Shown here: positions 8,091 through 16,492 of the stretch, one piece after another
How positions within the stretch are numbered: the first letter of the stretch is position 1
Layout of the letters: each line of letters opens with the position of its first letter
DNA from: Planctomycetota bacterium
GTDB taxonomy: Bacteria > Planctomycetota > J058 > JAJDCP01
Assembly: GCA_029260765.1 (NCBI GenBank)
Contig: JAJDCP010000130.1
Location: 37,557 to 101,556 of the forward strand
Reading direction: 5' to 3'
Length of the DNA: 64,000 nt
Position numbers and translations under genes: made by a program
The notes under the pieces: model-generated
Told to the model about the DNA's origin: nothing
Seen by the model: the letters and a program-made list of their open reading frames with translations, nothing else
The model's database searches: none

Positions 8091-10721
8091 TCACCGTACT
8101 CCTGGCAGTGCGGATTCCAGTGTAAGAACTTCCTCAACCATGGCATCGATGCGGCTGCGCTCGCAACGCTCGCCACTCAGTCTGCTCAAGGCATCGATCT
8201 CCAGCCGCACGGATCTCGCCAGAGCGCGAGGTCCGTCAACGGGGAAGCCAAGCACGCGGGCGTCGTAGATGCGGCTGCTGTAGTGGACGAGCCTGTGTGC
8301 GAGGCGGGCGGCTCGTGCCGACTCGCTGGCAGACAGGCGCAGCTCACGCTGCTCAGGTATCAGCCAGCTCGTCGCGGCACTCGGCTGAATGCGGGCCAGG
8401 GCCTGGACGACGAACTGATGGTAGTCCGGCGCCTGGGTTTGCAGAAGCTGGAGGGCTTCACGCACTCTCTCCTGAAACTCTGGAGGTCCGAGCAGGTCGA
8501 TGTCTGTGGCCGGTGCCGACCAGTTCAACGCCTGTTCCAATGCACCGCTGGGTTCAAAGAGTCCGGCCAGCAGGTTGCGCGCATAGGCCTGCAACTCGAG
8601 CGTTCCTCCGTCCGCAAGGTGGGCAACCTTGGGCCGCCAGACATCGCTCTGAGCCATCGCCAGGGCATCCAGAGCGCTGGCTACGACCCAGTGATCGTTG
8701 CTGACCAGCAGAGAATCGGCCAAGTCGATGGACTGGCCAGGATCAGCCAGCGCGAGCGCTCGCAGGAGCCTGCCCTGTGCCGAAGGAAGTACGTCCGTGC
8801 TCTGAAGGCGTGCGCGTAGCAACTCGGTGCCACCAGGACTACCCACCAACAGAGCTGCCAGGCACAAGTGGATATGGGGGGCGAGCGCGCGCTCTTGCAG
8901 TGCAACCGCAATGCGTTGGTTCCCACCGATTCCAGGGAGCAGCTCGAAGAACTTGTCCGGCCTGCGCCGTGCGAAGAAGAACGCGACCTCCAGACGTACC
9001 TCTTCGGCGGGATCCGTGCGCAGCTCCCAGATCTCCTGCTCCACGTCCAGACCGTAGCGCAGCAGCGCCGCATCCAGCTGCCGCAACTGCGTGACGCCGC
9101 GGGTCCGCCATCGAGCTTCATCGGCAGCCACCTGCTCACGGGCTTCCCCGAGCGCAGCGGCAAGCGGTTTGTCCAGCCAGAATCCATCCACTCGGATCCG
9201 TCTCCTGCGCGTTTCCGGATCGGGAAGCACATGGGGAGTGAGGAAGATCATGAGCTCGGTCTGCTCGACCTCGTCGGAATCGAAACGGAACAGGCGACCC
9301 AGCAGGGGAATGTCGCCTAGAAAAGGCAGCTTTTGCGTCCGAGAGCGCTCGCGTTCGCGGATCATGCCGCCGATCACAAAGCTCTCGCCGTCGTGCAGGA
9401 TGACCTCGGTTGCAGCACTGCGCAAACTCGTTACAGGCAAGTCGTTACGGAATTCGATCAGTTCGCTGACCTCGGGCACGACGCGCAGAAAGATGCGGCC
9501 TTCAGAGTCCAAGCGCGGGGTCACCGTCAGGGTGGTGCCTACGTAGACCGTGTCGATGCCCGAGATCGATGTGGTGGCGAAAGCATCACTGCGAGTAAAA
9601 CGCGGCAGGAGCAGGGTGTTGAGTGCCCGAATGGTCGCCGGCCGGTTGTGCAGCGTCGTGACCCTGGGATTGGCCAGCACTTTGGTCTCACCGGAGCGCT
9701 CAAGCATTTCGAGCAACACCGTGGCATCGCGGAAATCAATGCGGTGGAACTGGAATGCGGAGTCGACTCCTGACGAGCCCGAGTCGGTGTTGCCGGTGTT
9801 CTGCAGCTCGACAGCTTCGGTCGGCGAGGGCAGGAAATTCTTGCTGTCACCGACGCCCTTGAGAAAGAAGCTGCTCGGGAGCGAACCGCCTCGCAAGCCG
9901 GCGCGCATCTGCCACTCGACCCCGATGCGTTCGAGGTCGGAAGTGGAGACCTCCAGGATACGTGCCTCGATTTCGATTTGAGGCAGACCGCGCTCGAACT
10001 CGGCCACCACCGCTTCGATCTGCGTCAGCGTCGAAGGCAGGGCTGATACTGAGAGCAGATTGTCCGGGGCGTCGTATTGGGCTCGCTCCAGCTCGGGATC
10101 GAGCTGGGAGTTGACCGCCGCCAGGACCTCTTCCCCCCGGGCGTAGCCGAGGCGGAACACACGGGTCTCCACCTGTTGCCGACGCAGCTGCTCGAGTGCA
10201 AAAGCCACAGCCTCCAAGCGCTCGGCCGGGCCCTCAAGCGTCACCAGCAGCTCATGGATGTACTCCGCCTGCACACCGAGATTGGCTGCTACGGCGAACA
10301 GCTCTTCGGCCGCTGGAGAAAAGGGGCCGACGACAAACCGCTGCGCAAGTGGGCGTTCCACCTCGGGCGCCGCTTCCACCGCCGGTTGGATCAGCACGAT
10401 ACCAGGCCTGTGGGTGATGCTCAGGCCGCCCACCGCCTGCAGCGCAGAGAGCGCTTCGTCTGCAGTCACCCCTCGCAGGTCCAGGCTGACGCTAAGATCA
10501 GGCAGGCCGGCGGACACAATCGGCAGGTCGAAGAGTCGACCCACCAAGGCGACCGCGCCCTCGAGCGGGGCGTTCTGCAATTGAATGTCGGCGACCCGAA
10601 GCGAGTCAGAGCCTGGCTGCTGACACAGACCTGTCCCGAGCAGACCGCCCAAGACCATCGCCAGTGCCAGAATCAGGCGCTTGCTCGTCCAGTTCGCAGT
10701 GCTCTCTTCCTTCTCTTCCAT
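8091..10721 (-). CDS. Secretin (GspD/PilQ family) with long C-terminal helical extension
   Basis: Secretins form the outer-membrane ring through which type II substrates or pili pass. A signal-like hydrophobic segment covers residues 14-33. N-domains follow (an STN-like start, LRVADIQLQNAPLEGAVALV, then ring-forming repeats). The secretin core, at about 250-500, includes VLANPRVTTLHNRPATI, GTTLTVTPRLD and the signature SFVIGGMIRERE with KLPFLGDIPLLGRLFRF. Family members normally end shortly after this core. Here about 375 further residues follow, made of alternating amphipathic helices that look HEAT-like. The gene leads a leftward operon with a lipoprotein and a small membrane protein, and is divergent from the GspE-like operon. 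The first ATG is used because nothing better lies before the signal segment. Confidence 0.9.
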   Translation of the reverse strand: MEEKEESTANWTSKRLILALAMVLGGLLGTGLCQQPGSDSLRVADIQLQNAPLEGAVALVGRLFDLPIVSAGLPDLSVSLDLRGVTADEALSALQAVGGLSITHRPGIVLIQPAVEAAPEVERPLAQRFVVGPFSPAAEELFAVAANLGVQAEYIHELLVTLEGPAERLEAVAFALEQLRRQQVETRVFRLGYARGEEVLAAVNSQLDPELERAQYDAPDNLLSVSALPSTLTQIEAVVAEFERGLPQIEIEARILEVSTSDLERIGVEWQMRAGLRGGSLPSSFFLKGVGDSKNFLPSPTEAVELQNTGNTDSGSSGVDSAFQFHRIDFRDATVLLEMLERSGETKVLANPRVTTLHNRPATIRALNTLLLPRFTRSDAFATTSISGIDTVYVGTTLTVTPRLDSEGRIFLRVVPEVSELIEFRNDLPVTSLRSAATEVILHDGESFVIGGMIRERERSRTQKLPFLGDIPLLGRLFRFDSDEVEQTELMIFLTPHVLPDPETRRRRIRVDGFWLDKPLAAALGEAREQVAADEARWRTRGVTQLRQLDAALLRYGLDVEQEIWELRTDPAEEVRLEVAFFFARRRPDKFFELLPGIGGNQRIAVALQERALAPHIHLCLAALLVGSPGGTELLRARLQSTDVLPSAQGRLLRALALADPGQSIDLADSLLVSNDHWVVASALDALAMAQSDVWRPKVAHLADGGTLELQAYARNLLAGLFEPSGALEQALNWSAPATDIDLLGPPEFQERVREALQLLQTQAPDYHQFVVQALARIQPSAATSWLIPEQRELRLSASESARAARLAHRLVHYSSRIYDARVLGFPVDGPRALARSVRLEIDALSRLSGERCERSRIDAMVEEVLTLESALPGVR

Positions 10722-10733
10722 AGTCAGTTATCA

Positions 10734-10746
10734 TGGAATAATTCCA
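10734..10746. promoter_or_regulatory. 13-bp palindrome in the divergent secretin/gspE intergenic region
   Basis: TGGAAT-A-ATTCCA is a clean inverted repeat 12 bp upstream of the secretin ATG, in the 170-bp space between two divergent operons. It could be an operator or lie in the 5' leader. No function can be read from it. Confidence 0.3.
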
Positions 10747-10891
10747 GGACCTGCACAAGTCCGAACTGTACCACCGGCGCCCTCTGCACGGCTCGTGGGC
10801 GCCATGCGCTGCAGGCGGGGTGCTTTTCGCTTAGCATCTCCCCCATGGAGGAGTGCAGAACGAGTGCCCGTCCATGGAGGCGCTAAGACCG

Positions 10892-12292
10892 ATGGCCCGT
10901 CAACTGAGCTTGCACGATGCGATCCGCAGTCTGCCGCCGAGGGTAGCACGGCAATACCGTGTCGTGCCGCTGTCCCGCGACGCGCAGGGGGCGGTGTTCG
11001 GCGCCGTTGACCCCCATGATTGGCGCCTCGAGAGTGTTCTGTCGCGCCATGCTGACGGCCCATTCCGGGTGGTTGGCATCGCCCAGGGAGCGCTCGAGCA
11101 GGCGCTTCAGTCCTGGTACGGGCCGACAGGGGACCTCCACGACTTCATCCAGAGCCAGCCTTCCCAGAGGGGCGCTTCGCTGCGCCTGGGAGATGCTCTC
11201 AACTCCGCCGGTGCGGTACGTTTTGTCGAGCTCATGATTCGTGCGGCGCTCAGTGAGCGGGCTAGCGATATCCACCTGGACCCTGGACGTGGCAAACCGC
11301 GCCTGCGTTTCCGGCTCGATGGAATCCTCGTGGAACGGCCCGCACCCACGGCGGAGCTCGCCCAGCGCGCTACCAGCCACATCAAGGCCTTGTGCAGCAT
11401 GGATCTTGGCAGCTGCACCTATGCGCAGGACGGGCAATTCAGCTTCTCAGGCGCAGATGGGGCGGTGGATGTGCGTGTGTCGGTGCTCCCCACGGACCAA
11501 CGGGAGGTCACGGTGTTGCGCCTGCTGACCGACGAAATCGGGCGCCGTACATTGGCTGGGTTGGGGATGCCGCCTCGCGTCCAGCAGTTGATGGAAATGA
11601 TCGCTGGCTCCCCGCACGGCCTGGTGATCATAGCCGGGCCCACCGGCGCGGGAAAGACGACCACGCTGCATGCTGTGCTGCGCCTGGTCGATGCGAGCAC
11701 GCGCAACGTTGTCAGTATTGAGGACCCGATAGAAATCCGTTCGCCAGACATCCGGCAGGTGCCGGTGCGGCGCAATGCCGGGCTCGACTTCGCGAACGCG
11801 CTGCGGGCCGTGGTACGGCAGGATCCCGACGTGATCCTGGTGGGAGAGACGCGCGATGCAGAGACGGCTGGGCTGGTGGTGCAGTCCAGCCTGGCAGGAC
11901 ATCTTGTGTTTACCACTGTGCATGCCAACGACTGTCCGGCCATCTTCCAGCGTTTTTCCGAGCTGGGCGCGTCCCGCACCATTTTGGCTGAGACCACACG
12001 TGCCGTATTGTCCCAACGTCTTTTGCGCCTGTGCTGCCCGCTTTGCGCAGGGAATGGCTGCTTTCCGTGCGAGGGGTCGGGGCTGCGGGGACGGCAGGCC
12101 GTGTACGAGTGCATGCCGATTGAGGGGCGCGTCGAATCGTTGGTCGCGCACTCCAAACGCCCCGCCGAAATCCTGGCAGCGGCACGCGACGCCGGTTTCC
12201 GCACGATGGAAGAACATGCTGCTGAGCTTGTTGCCGAGCGACGGACCACAGCAGCTGAAGTCCGGCGCGTGCTAGGAAGGAGTGGTCCATGA
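10892..12292 (+). CDS. GspE/PilB-type secretion ATPase
   Basis: This cytoplasmic hexameric ATPase powers pseudopilus or pilus assembly. An N-terminal domain (LSLHDAIRSLP onward) precedes the motor domain. Walker A is GPTGAGKTTT at about residues 249-258, followed by an Asp box, Walker B DPDVILVGETRD and the His box TTVHAND. A zinc-binding tetracysteine set, CCPLC and CFPC, lies near the C-terminus as in GspE and PilB. I start at ATG 10892 because GGAGG (10876-10880) precedes it; ATG 10874 and GTG 10853 lack ribosome sites. The stop overlaps the next start (ATGA), the first link in a tightly coupled five-gene operon. Confidence 0.9.
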   Translation: MARQLSLHDAIRSLPPRVARQYRVVPLSRDAQGAVFGAVDPHDWRLESVLSRHADGPFRVVGIAQGALEQALQSWYGPTGDLHDFIQSQPSQRGASLRLGDALNSAGAVRFVELMIRAALSERASDIHLDPGRGKPRLRFRLDGILVERPAPTAELAQRATSHIKALCSMDLGSCTYAQDGQFSFSGADGAVDVRVSVLPTDQREVTVLRLLTDEIGRRTLAGLGMPPRVQQLMEMIAGSPHGLVIIAGPTGAGKTTTLHAVLRLVDASTRNVVSIEDPIEIRSPDIRQVPVRRNAGLDFANALRAVVRQDPDVILVGETRDAETAGLVVQSSLAGHLVFTTVHANDCPAIFQRFSELGASRTILAETTRAVLSQRLLRLCCPLCAGNGCFPCEGSGLRGRQAVYECMPIEGRVESLVAHSKRPAEILAAARDAGFRTMEEHAAELVAERRTTAAEVRRVLGRSGP

Positions 12293-13584
12293 GCGGGCCC
12301 ACTGGCGTTGCAAGCAAACGGCGCGTGCGCGCCCGCGTCGTGGTAGACGTTCGGCTCACCGCGTGCGTGCAGGCGCTGGCCATCGACCCGCGGGATCAGC
12401 TGTGTGCATGGTCGCGTCGTCCGCTGCCGGCGGGCTGCGACATGGTGGAGAGGGTCCGGCAGGTGCGTCAGGCCGTCGAGTATCTCGCTGTCGCAGTGGG
12501 TGAGATACGTGTTCTGTGGGGCCCGCACGAAATCGAGCTGGCTATCGACACCGACGACACGCCCCTTGACCGGAACCTGGCGGTGGCCTTTATCCGCCGT
12601 GACGCGATGGTCGCGCCTGACGAGTCTGTCGCCTGCGCTTTCCGCGCGACACCCGCAGGACGTTTCATCTTCGGGGGGAGTGAGGCGCCGCTGATGGCGG
12701 TTGCCGAGGCTTTCGATGACGTGCTACCCGCAGGGCCCCTGCATAGCGTCGATCTGCTGCTGCTGTGGGATCTATGCGCCGAGGGAGGCGCGCTCGTGGA
12801 TTGCAGCGACGGACTCTTGACGCTTGTGGCGCGGGAGTCTCAGCGTCCTCTGCTGCGCCGCATTCCCCTGAACGACAGCTCCGAAGCGACGTTGGCAGCC
12901 GGATTGGCAGGGCTGTTGGAGCGTGGGCTGCCCATGCGCTGCAGCGGATTACCGGTCCCCTTGCCGGGAGGCTCGCGGCAGGCGCTGCCACGCCTGGGCA
13001 AGCAGCTCCTGCCGGCCAGCTTTGAGCTGGCTTGGCAACTCGGCAAAGCCGGGTCTTTTCCACGCCTCGAAGGGCCGCACATCGACCAGCGCGCGCGCAT
13101 CCACCGCGCCACTCGCGCGATGGCATACATCGGTGTGCTCATGCTGCTGTTGGGTTCAATGCTGGGCTATTACGGCTACCGGGCGCGTGCGAAGGCGTTG
13201 GCAGCTCGCGAGTCCGTTGTGCAGATCAGCGCGCCGCTTTTTGAACGTTTGGAGATCATGCGTCATAGCGAGCAGCTAGACCTTGCGAACAAGGAACGCG
13301 CCGAACGCCTGAGGTTGAACTTTCCACAGACTCCTCTGGGAGAGCTGCTCTACGAGCTCGCGGAATCCCTTCCCGAGGGTGTGGGGTGGTCGCAGCTTAC
13401 GATCATCGAGGGGCGCCTCGAGCTGGTGCTGGTTGCCACCGACAGAGGGGAGCTCGAGGCCTACCGCGAAGCACTCCAGAGACGTCCCGAGCTTGCCGAC
13501 GTCGGTTGGCAGCCCATCGCGTACAGTGCGCGCTCGGGGATGTGGCTGCAAACCGTTCATGGCATTTTGCTGGCGGGGATCTGA
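12289..13584 (+). CDS. GspL-like inner-membrane protein (PilM/PilN-type fusion)
   Basis: This 431-residue protein has a cytoplasmic half of about 275 residues with features of the actin-like fold (VVDVRLTACVQALAI at the start, VDCSDGLLTLVA later). One transmembrane helix follows at about 278-300 (MAYIGVLMLLLGSMLGYYGY). The periplasmic part reads PLGELLYELAESLPEGV, the mark of PilN/GspL ferredoxin-like domains. GspL, or PilM with PilN, docks the ATPase to the inner-membrane platform. Sequence similarity in the cytoplasmic half is weak, so the call rests on architecture, the PilN-like domain and the operon. It overlaps the ATPase gene by four bases. Confidence 0.75.
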   Translation: MSGPTGVASKRRVRARVVVDVRLTACVQALAIDPRDQLCAWSRRPLPAGCDMVERVRQVRQAVEYLAVAVGEIRVLWGPHEIELAIDTDDTPLDRNLAVAFIRRDAMVAPDESVACAFRATPAGRFIFGGSEAPLMAVAEAFDDVLPAGPLHSVDLLLLWDLCAEGGALVDCSDGLLTLVARESQRPLLRRIPLNDSSEATLAAGLAGLLERGLPMRCSGLPVPLPGGSRQALPRLGKQLLPASFELAWQLGKAGSFPRLEGPHIDQRARIHRATRAMAYIGVLMLLLGSMLGYYGYRARAKALAARESVVQISAPLFERLEIMRHSEQLDLANKERAERLRLNFPQTPLGELLYELAESLPEGVGWSQLTIIEGRLELVLVATDRGELEAYREALQRRPELADVGWQPIAYSARSGMWLQTVHGILLAGI

Positions 13585-13585
13585 G

Positions 13586-14125
13586 ATGCGCCGAAGTTTG
13601 ATTGTGGGGTTGGGGATTTTGACTCTGGGCTGTATCGCGCTGGTCGTCGCTGCGTTGCTGTTCCGTGAGGCGCGTGCCGTGCGCTCTGAAGTTGCCGAGC
13701 TGGCGGCCGGGGCGCAGCTGGTCGCAGAAGCGACCGGGGGCCTCGAGCTTGAAGCTGTGCTGGCGCGGCAAAGTGCGGATTCGACCTCGCTGAGCGAGAT
13801 TGAAGAAGCAAGTGGGCGACCCCCACAGCTCTTACAGAAAGCGCTTCATGACTTGTTTGTTGCTTTCGGCATCGAGGTGCTGGCGACCACGCCCTGGCAA
13901 TCTGAGTCCGACAACAATGACAAGACACGCGTGATCTTCAGTAAGACTTTCGAGCTACGGGGAGAGCTGGGCGCCCTGGTCGACGCCCTGCATTCATTGG
14001 AGGGGTGGCCCGATCGTTTGATGGTGACGCGCCTCAGCCTGTTGCCCGATGCGGAGGGTGGTGTGCAGTGCAAATGGCAAATCACCGCTGTCCGCGAGGC
14101 TCCCGACGAGGGAGAGTCGGCGTGA
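13586..14125 (+). CDS. GspM/PilO-like inner-membrane platform protein
   Basis: The 179-residue protein has one N-terminal transmembrane helix (residues 5-26), a short coiled coil (EARAVRSEVAELAAG) and a periplasmic domain ending in a beta pattern such as FSKTFELRGELGALVDALH. The FELRG element with a following helix is typical of PilO/GspM ferredoxin-like domains. These proteins pair with the PilN/GspL partner, which is the preceding gene. The start follows the previous stop by one base. Identity rests on topology and gene order more than on sequence. Confidence 0.7.
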   Translation: MRRSLIVGLGILTLGCIALVVAALLFREARAVRSEVAELAAGAQLVAEATGGLELEAVLARQSADSTSLSEIEEASGRPPQLLQKALHDLFVAFGIEVLATTPWQSESDNNDKTRVIFSKTFELRGELGALVDALHSLEGWPDRLMVTRLSLLPDAEGGVQCKWQITAVREAPDEGESA

Positions 14126-14523
14126 AGCGTGTCGCAGTGGTGGTCTTGGGAGTCCTGTTGCTGGTCGCGGCATTCTGGCTCTACACACGTATCGCAACGG
14201 ATCGCAGCTCTGACACGGCGCCCCCCCCCGAAAGCCCGGTCGAGACGGAAACCCTGTCGGTGGTTGCGCGGGAGTACCGACACCGCGCACCCTTGCCGAA
14301 CCCTTTCATGTTGGACCGCATCCGTCGGCAGCTTCAGGTGCTGCCCTTAGAGCTCCAGGGGGTCAGCAGCTCAGGGGTCGCGTCGTTGGCCCTGCTTTCG
14401 GGGCGTGTGCTGGCACCTGGCGACACTTTCGCTGGGTTTACGGTGGAGACCATCGATCAGCGCGGGGTCGCGTTGCTGGATTCTTCCGGCGTCGCGATCA
14501 CTGTGACGGCTGATCGGCCTTGA
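14122..14523 (+). CDS. GspC/PilP-like periplasmic linker protein
   Basis: The 133-residue protein has an N-terminal membrane helix (residues 4-22), a Pro-rich linker and a small beta domain with SGRVLAPGDTFAGFTVETID and GVALLDSSGVAITV. That is the pattern of the homology-region (HR/PilP) domain that touches the secretin N-domains. It starts at GTG 14122, overlapping the previous stop by four bases (GTGA), with GGAGAG upstream. In this operon it would bridge the inner-membrane platform to the divergently encoded secretin. Confidence 0.7.
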   Translation: MKRVAVVVLGVLLLVAAFWLYTRIATDRSSDTAPPPESPVETETLSVVAREYRHRAPLPNPFMLDRIRRQLQVLPLELQGVSSSGVASLALLSGRVLAPGDTFAGFTVETIDQRGVALLDSSGVAITVTADRP

Positions 14524-14538
14524 ACTTGGGGGGAGCTC

Positions 14539-15627
14539 GTGGCTAGTCTTTCCGCGTCCGCCATCGAGACCCTGGCCGAGTTGGTGGGCGCCGGATACCC
14601 GCTGCTCGATGCGCTGGCAGCCATACCCCGCTCTTCGCTAGGATTCAGAGGCCGTTGGCGAAGTCTCGACCGGCGCCTGCAGCAGGCCCGACGGGGGGCC
14701 CCGGTCGTGCCGATCCTGGCAGGTCTGGGCCTGCAGCTCAGCGCCTCGAGTCTCGCCTCGGGTATTGACAATCAGGAGCAGTTGGTACGGGCACTTCGCG
14801 CGGATGCTGATGCAAGCCGGGCTCGAGAGAAGGCGGAGGAAGGAGCGCTCAAGTGGATCTGGCCTCAAGTCATCTTCTTGTTGATCTGCATCGCTGTGGC
14901 CGTCCTGCTGGCGGGTGTGGTCGTTCCCTCCCAGATCGAACAACTGCGGGCGGGCCTGCGGCCGGGCACCCAGCTGCCACCCCAGATCGAGGCCTTCTAC
15001 GCGGTGCGCGAGCTCTGGGTTCTGCGCTTGTTGTTTGCGCTGACTCTGCTTGGTGGCTACGCCCTCATATGGGCTGGGCTGTTCGCGCGCGAGGGGATTC
15101 TCCTCGGCCTGCATGGGCTGCGGTTGTACTTGCCTTTCCTGCGTGGGCACGCTCTGGGTTCTGCTCGCGCGCGGCTGGCCGGAATGCTCGCGCGCACCCA
15201 GAAAAGCGGCGTGCATATCATCGCGGGTCTACGCAGCCTGGCCGCCACTGAACGCGTGCCGCGCATCGCCCGGGAGCTTCGCCTGGTCGGCGATCGGTTG
15301 CAGGCCGGTGATCCGATCGGTGCCAGCTTCCAGGGAACTGCCTTCGATCAGCCGAGATTCCGCGAGCTGGGCGACCTGGCGGGCCGGGGAATCCGAGTAG
15401 AGCCGGCCCTTCAGCTGGTTGAGAGGGATCAGCACAAGGCCGCGGTGCGTGGCCTCAAGCGCGCACTGGTCAGCGCGGGGCTGATCATGTTGATACCAGT
15501 CGCCGTCTATACATTCGACGTATTGGATGTGGCGCTGGCCACTGGGGCGGTGTCCGAGATCCGCGCTCTGGAGCGGGATGCGGAACGGCTGGGCGATGAA
15601 ATAGAGGGACTCTTCAAGCAGCCCTGA
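14539..15627 (+). CDS. GspF/PilC-type inner-membrane platform protein
   Basis: This polytopic protein anchors the assembly ATPase. Two GspF-type four-helix domains are visible, at about residues 6-100 (ETLAELVGAGYPLLDALAAI) and 205-300 (LAGMLARTQKSGVHIIAGLR). Membrane helices lie at about 110-135, 165-190 and 320-345. At 362 residues it is somewhat short; the cytoplasmic stretch before the first domain is nearly absent. The start is GTG 14539 behind GGGGGGAG. It ends the operon. No pseudopilin or prepilin peptidase gene follows, so those must be elsewhere in the genome. Confidence 0.85.
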   Translation: MASLSASAIETLAELVGAGYPLLDALAAIPRSSLGFRGRWRSLDRRLQQARRGAPVVPILAGLGLQLSASSLASGIDNQEQLVRALRADADASRAREKAEEGALKWIWPQVIFLLICIAVAVLLAGVVVPSQIEQLRAGLRPGTQLPPQIEAFYAVRELWVLRLLFALTLLGGYALIWAGLFAREGILLGLHGLRLYLPFLRGHALGSARARLAGMLARTQKSGVHIIAGLRSLAATERVPRIARELRLVGDRLQAGDPIGASFQGTAFDQPRFRELGDLAGRGIRVEPALQLVERDQHKAAVRGLKRALVSAGLIMLIPVAVYTFDVLDVALATGAVSEIRALERDAERLGDEIEGLFKQP

Positions 15628-15684
15628 GACGATGTCAGAGTGTGAGGTTTCGCCCATGCCTCCTGAGGCGGCAGGCCCAGCCCC

Positions 15685-16476
15685 TCAACCGCTGACAATC
15701 AGCACCACCTCCGCCCCGCGCGCGACGTAGCTGCCCCCCGGCGGCTCACTGGCGAGCACCGTTCCAGCTGGAGCTGCGTCCGCACGCACCCGCACATCCT
15801 TGAGCGTAAATCCCAGCACCTCGAGCCGCAGCTTCGCCTCCTCAAGGCTGCATCCATCGAGCGTCGGCAGAGCCACTCCCGGGTCGCCCAGCGAATGCAC
15901 GACGCTCAAGCGGCGCAGGTTGCCCGACCCACCCAGGCGCACGCCGCCGGCGGGGAACTGGCGCACGATCCCACCCGCCGGGATCTGTGCGTCGTAGACC
16001 CGGCCCAGGGTCAGGCTCTGGAAGCCCGCGTTGGTCGCCAGGTCGAGCGCGTCGTTCTCGCTCAGGCCCACACACTCCGGCACCTCCGCCGATCCCCGCC
16101 AGGATTTGAACAGGATCGCGATCCGGCGGATACCCTCACCGGAGCGCTCGAGCCGGATGTTGCCTGCAACCGGCCCGTCGGCCGCCCAGCGGAAGTCCTG
16201 CTCCAGGCGGGTGGCGTGCGGCGGCAGTGAGGGCAGGTCGATGGCCACGCCGGCCAGCCCGTGCTGGGCCAACACTCCGGTGACCGCCTCGCGCCCACGG
16301 ATCGGCCCCAGCTCGCAGCGGCCCTCGAGCATCAGCTGCGCGTCTGCGCTCAAGATGCGGCCGAAGCCCGCCTCGACCCGCTTGCGGTCGTACGAGGCGA
16401 CCAGATCGGCCATCGCCATGAAGAAGTACACATACCAGGGGACCTCGGGGATTCCCGCCTGCGGTTGCCCTGTCAT
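15685..16476 (-). CDS. SnoaL/NTF2-like domain fused to two PASTA domains
   Basis: The 263-residue protein begins with a roughly 125-residue domain whose pattern (RILSADAQLMLEGRCELG, IRGREAVTGVLAQHG) resembles the SnoaL/NTF2-like fold, a small cone used as enzyme or binding pocket. Two PASTA-like domains follow (VPECVGLSENDALDLATNAG; LPTLDGCSLEEAKLRLEVLG, ending SYVARGAEVVLIVSG). PASTA modules normally sit outside the membrane on kinases or penicillin-binding proteins, yet no signal peptide or membrane helix is present here. It is the last gene of the ThDP/BASS/SDR operon, starting 16 bp after the SDR stop with GAGGAG upstream. Its function is unknown. Confidence 0.65.
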   Translation of the reverse strand: MTGQPQAGIPEVPWYVYFFMAMADLVASYDRKRVEAGFGRILSADAQLMLEGRCELGPIRGREAVTGVLAQHGLAGVAIDLPSLPPHATRLEQDFRWAADGPVAGNIRLERSGEGIRRIAILFKSWRGSAEVPECVGLSENDALDLATNAGFQSLTLGRVYDAQIPAGGIVRQFPAGGVRLGGSGNLRRLSVVHSLGDPGVALPTLDGCSLEEAKLRLEVLGFTLKDVRVRADAAPAGTVLASEPPGGSYVARGAEVVLIVSG

Positions 16477-16492
16477 CGCTCCTCGCTTCTGC

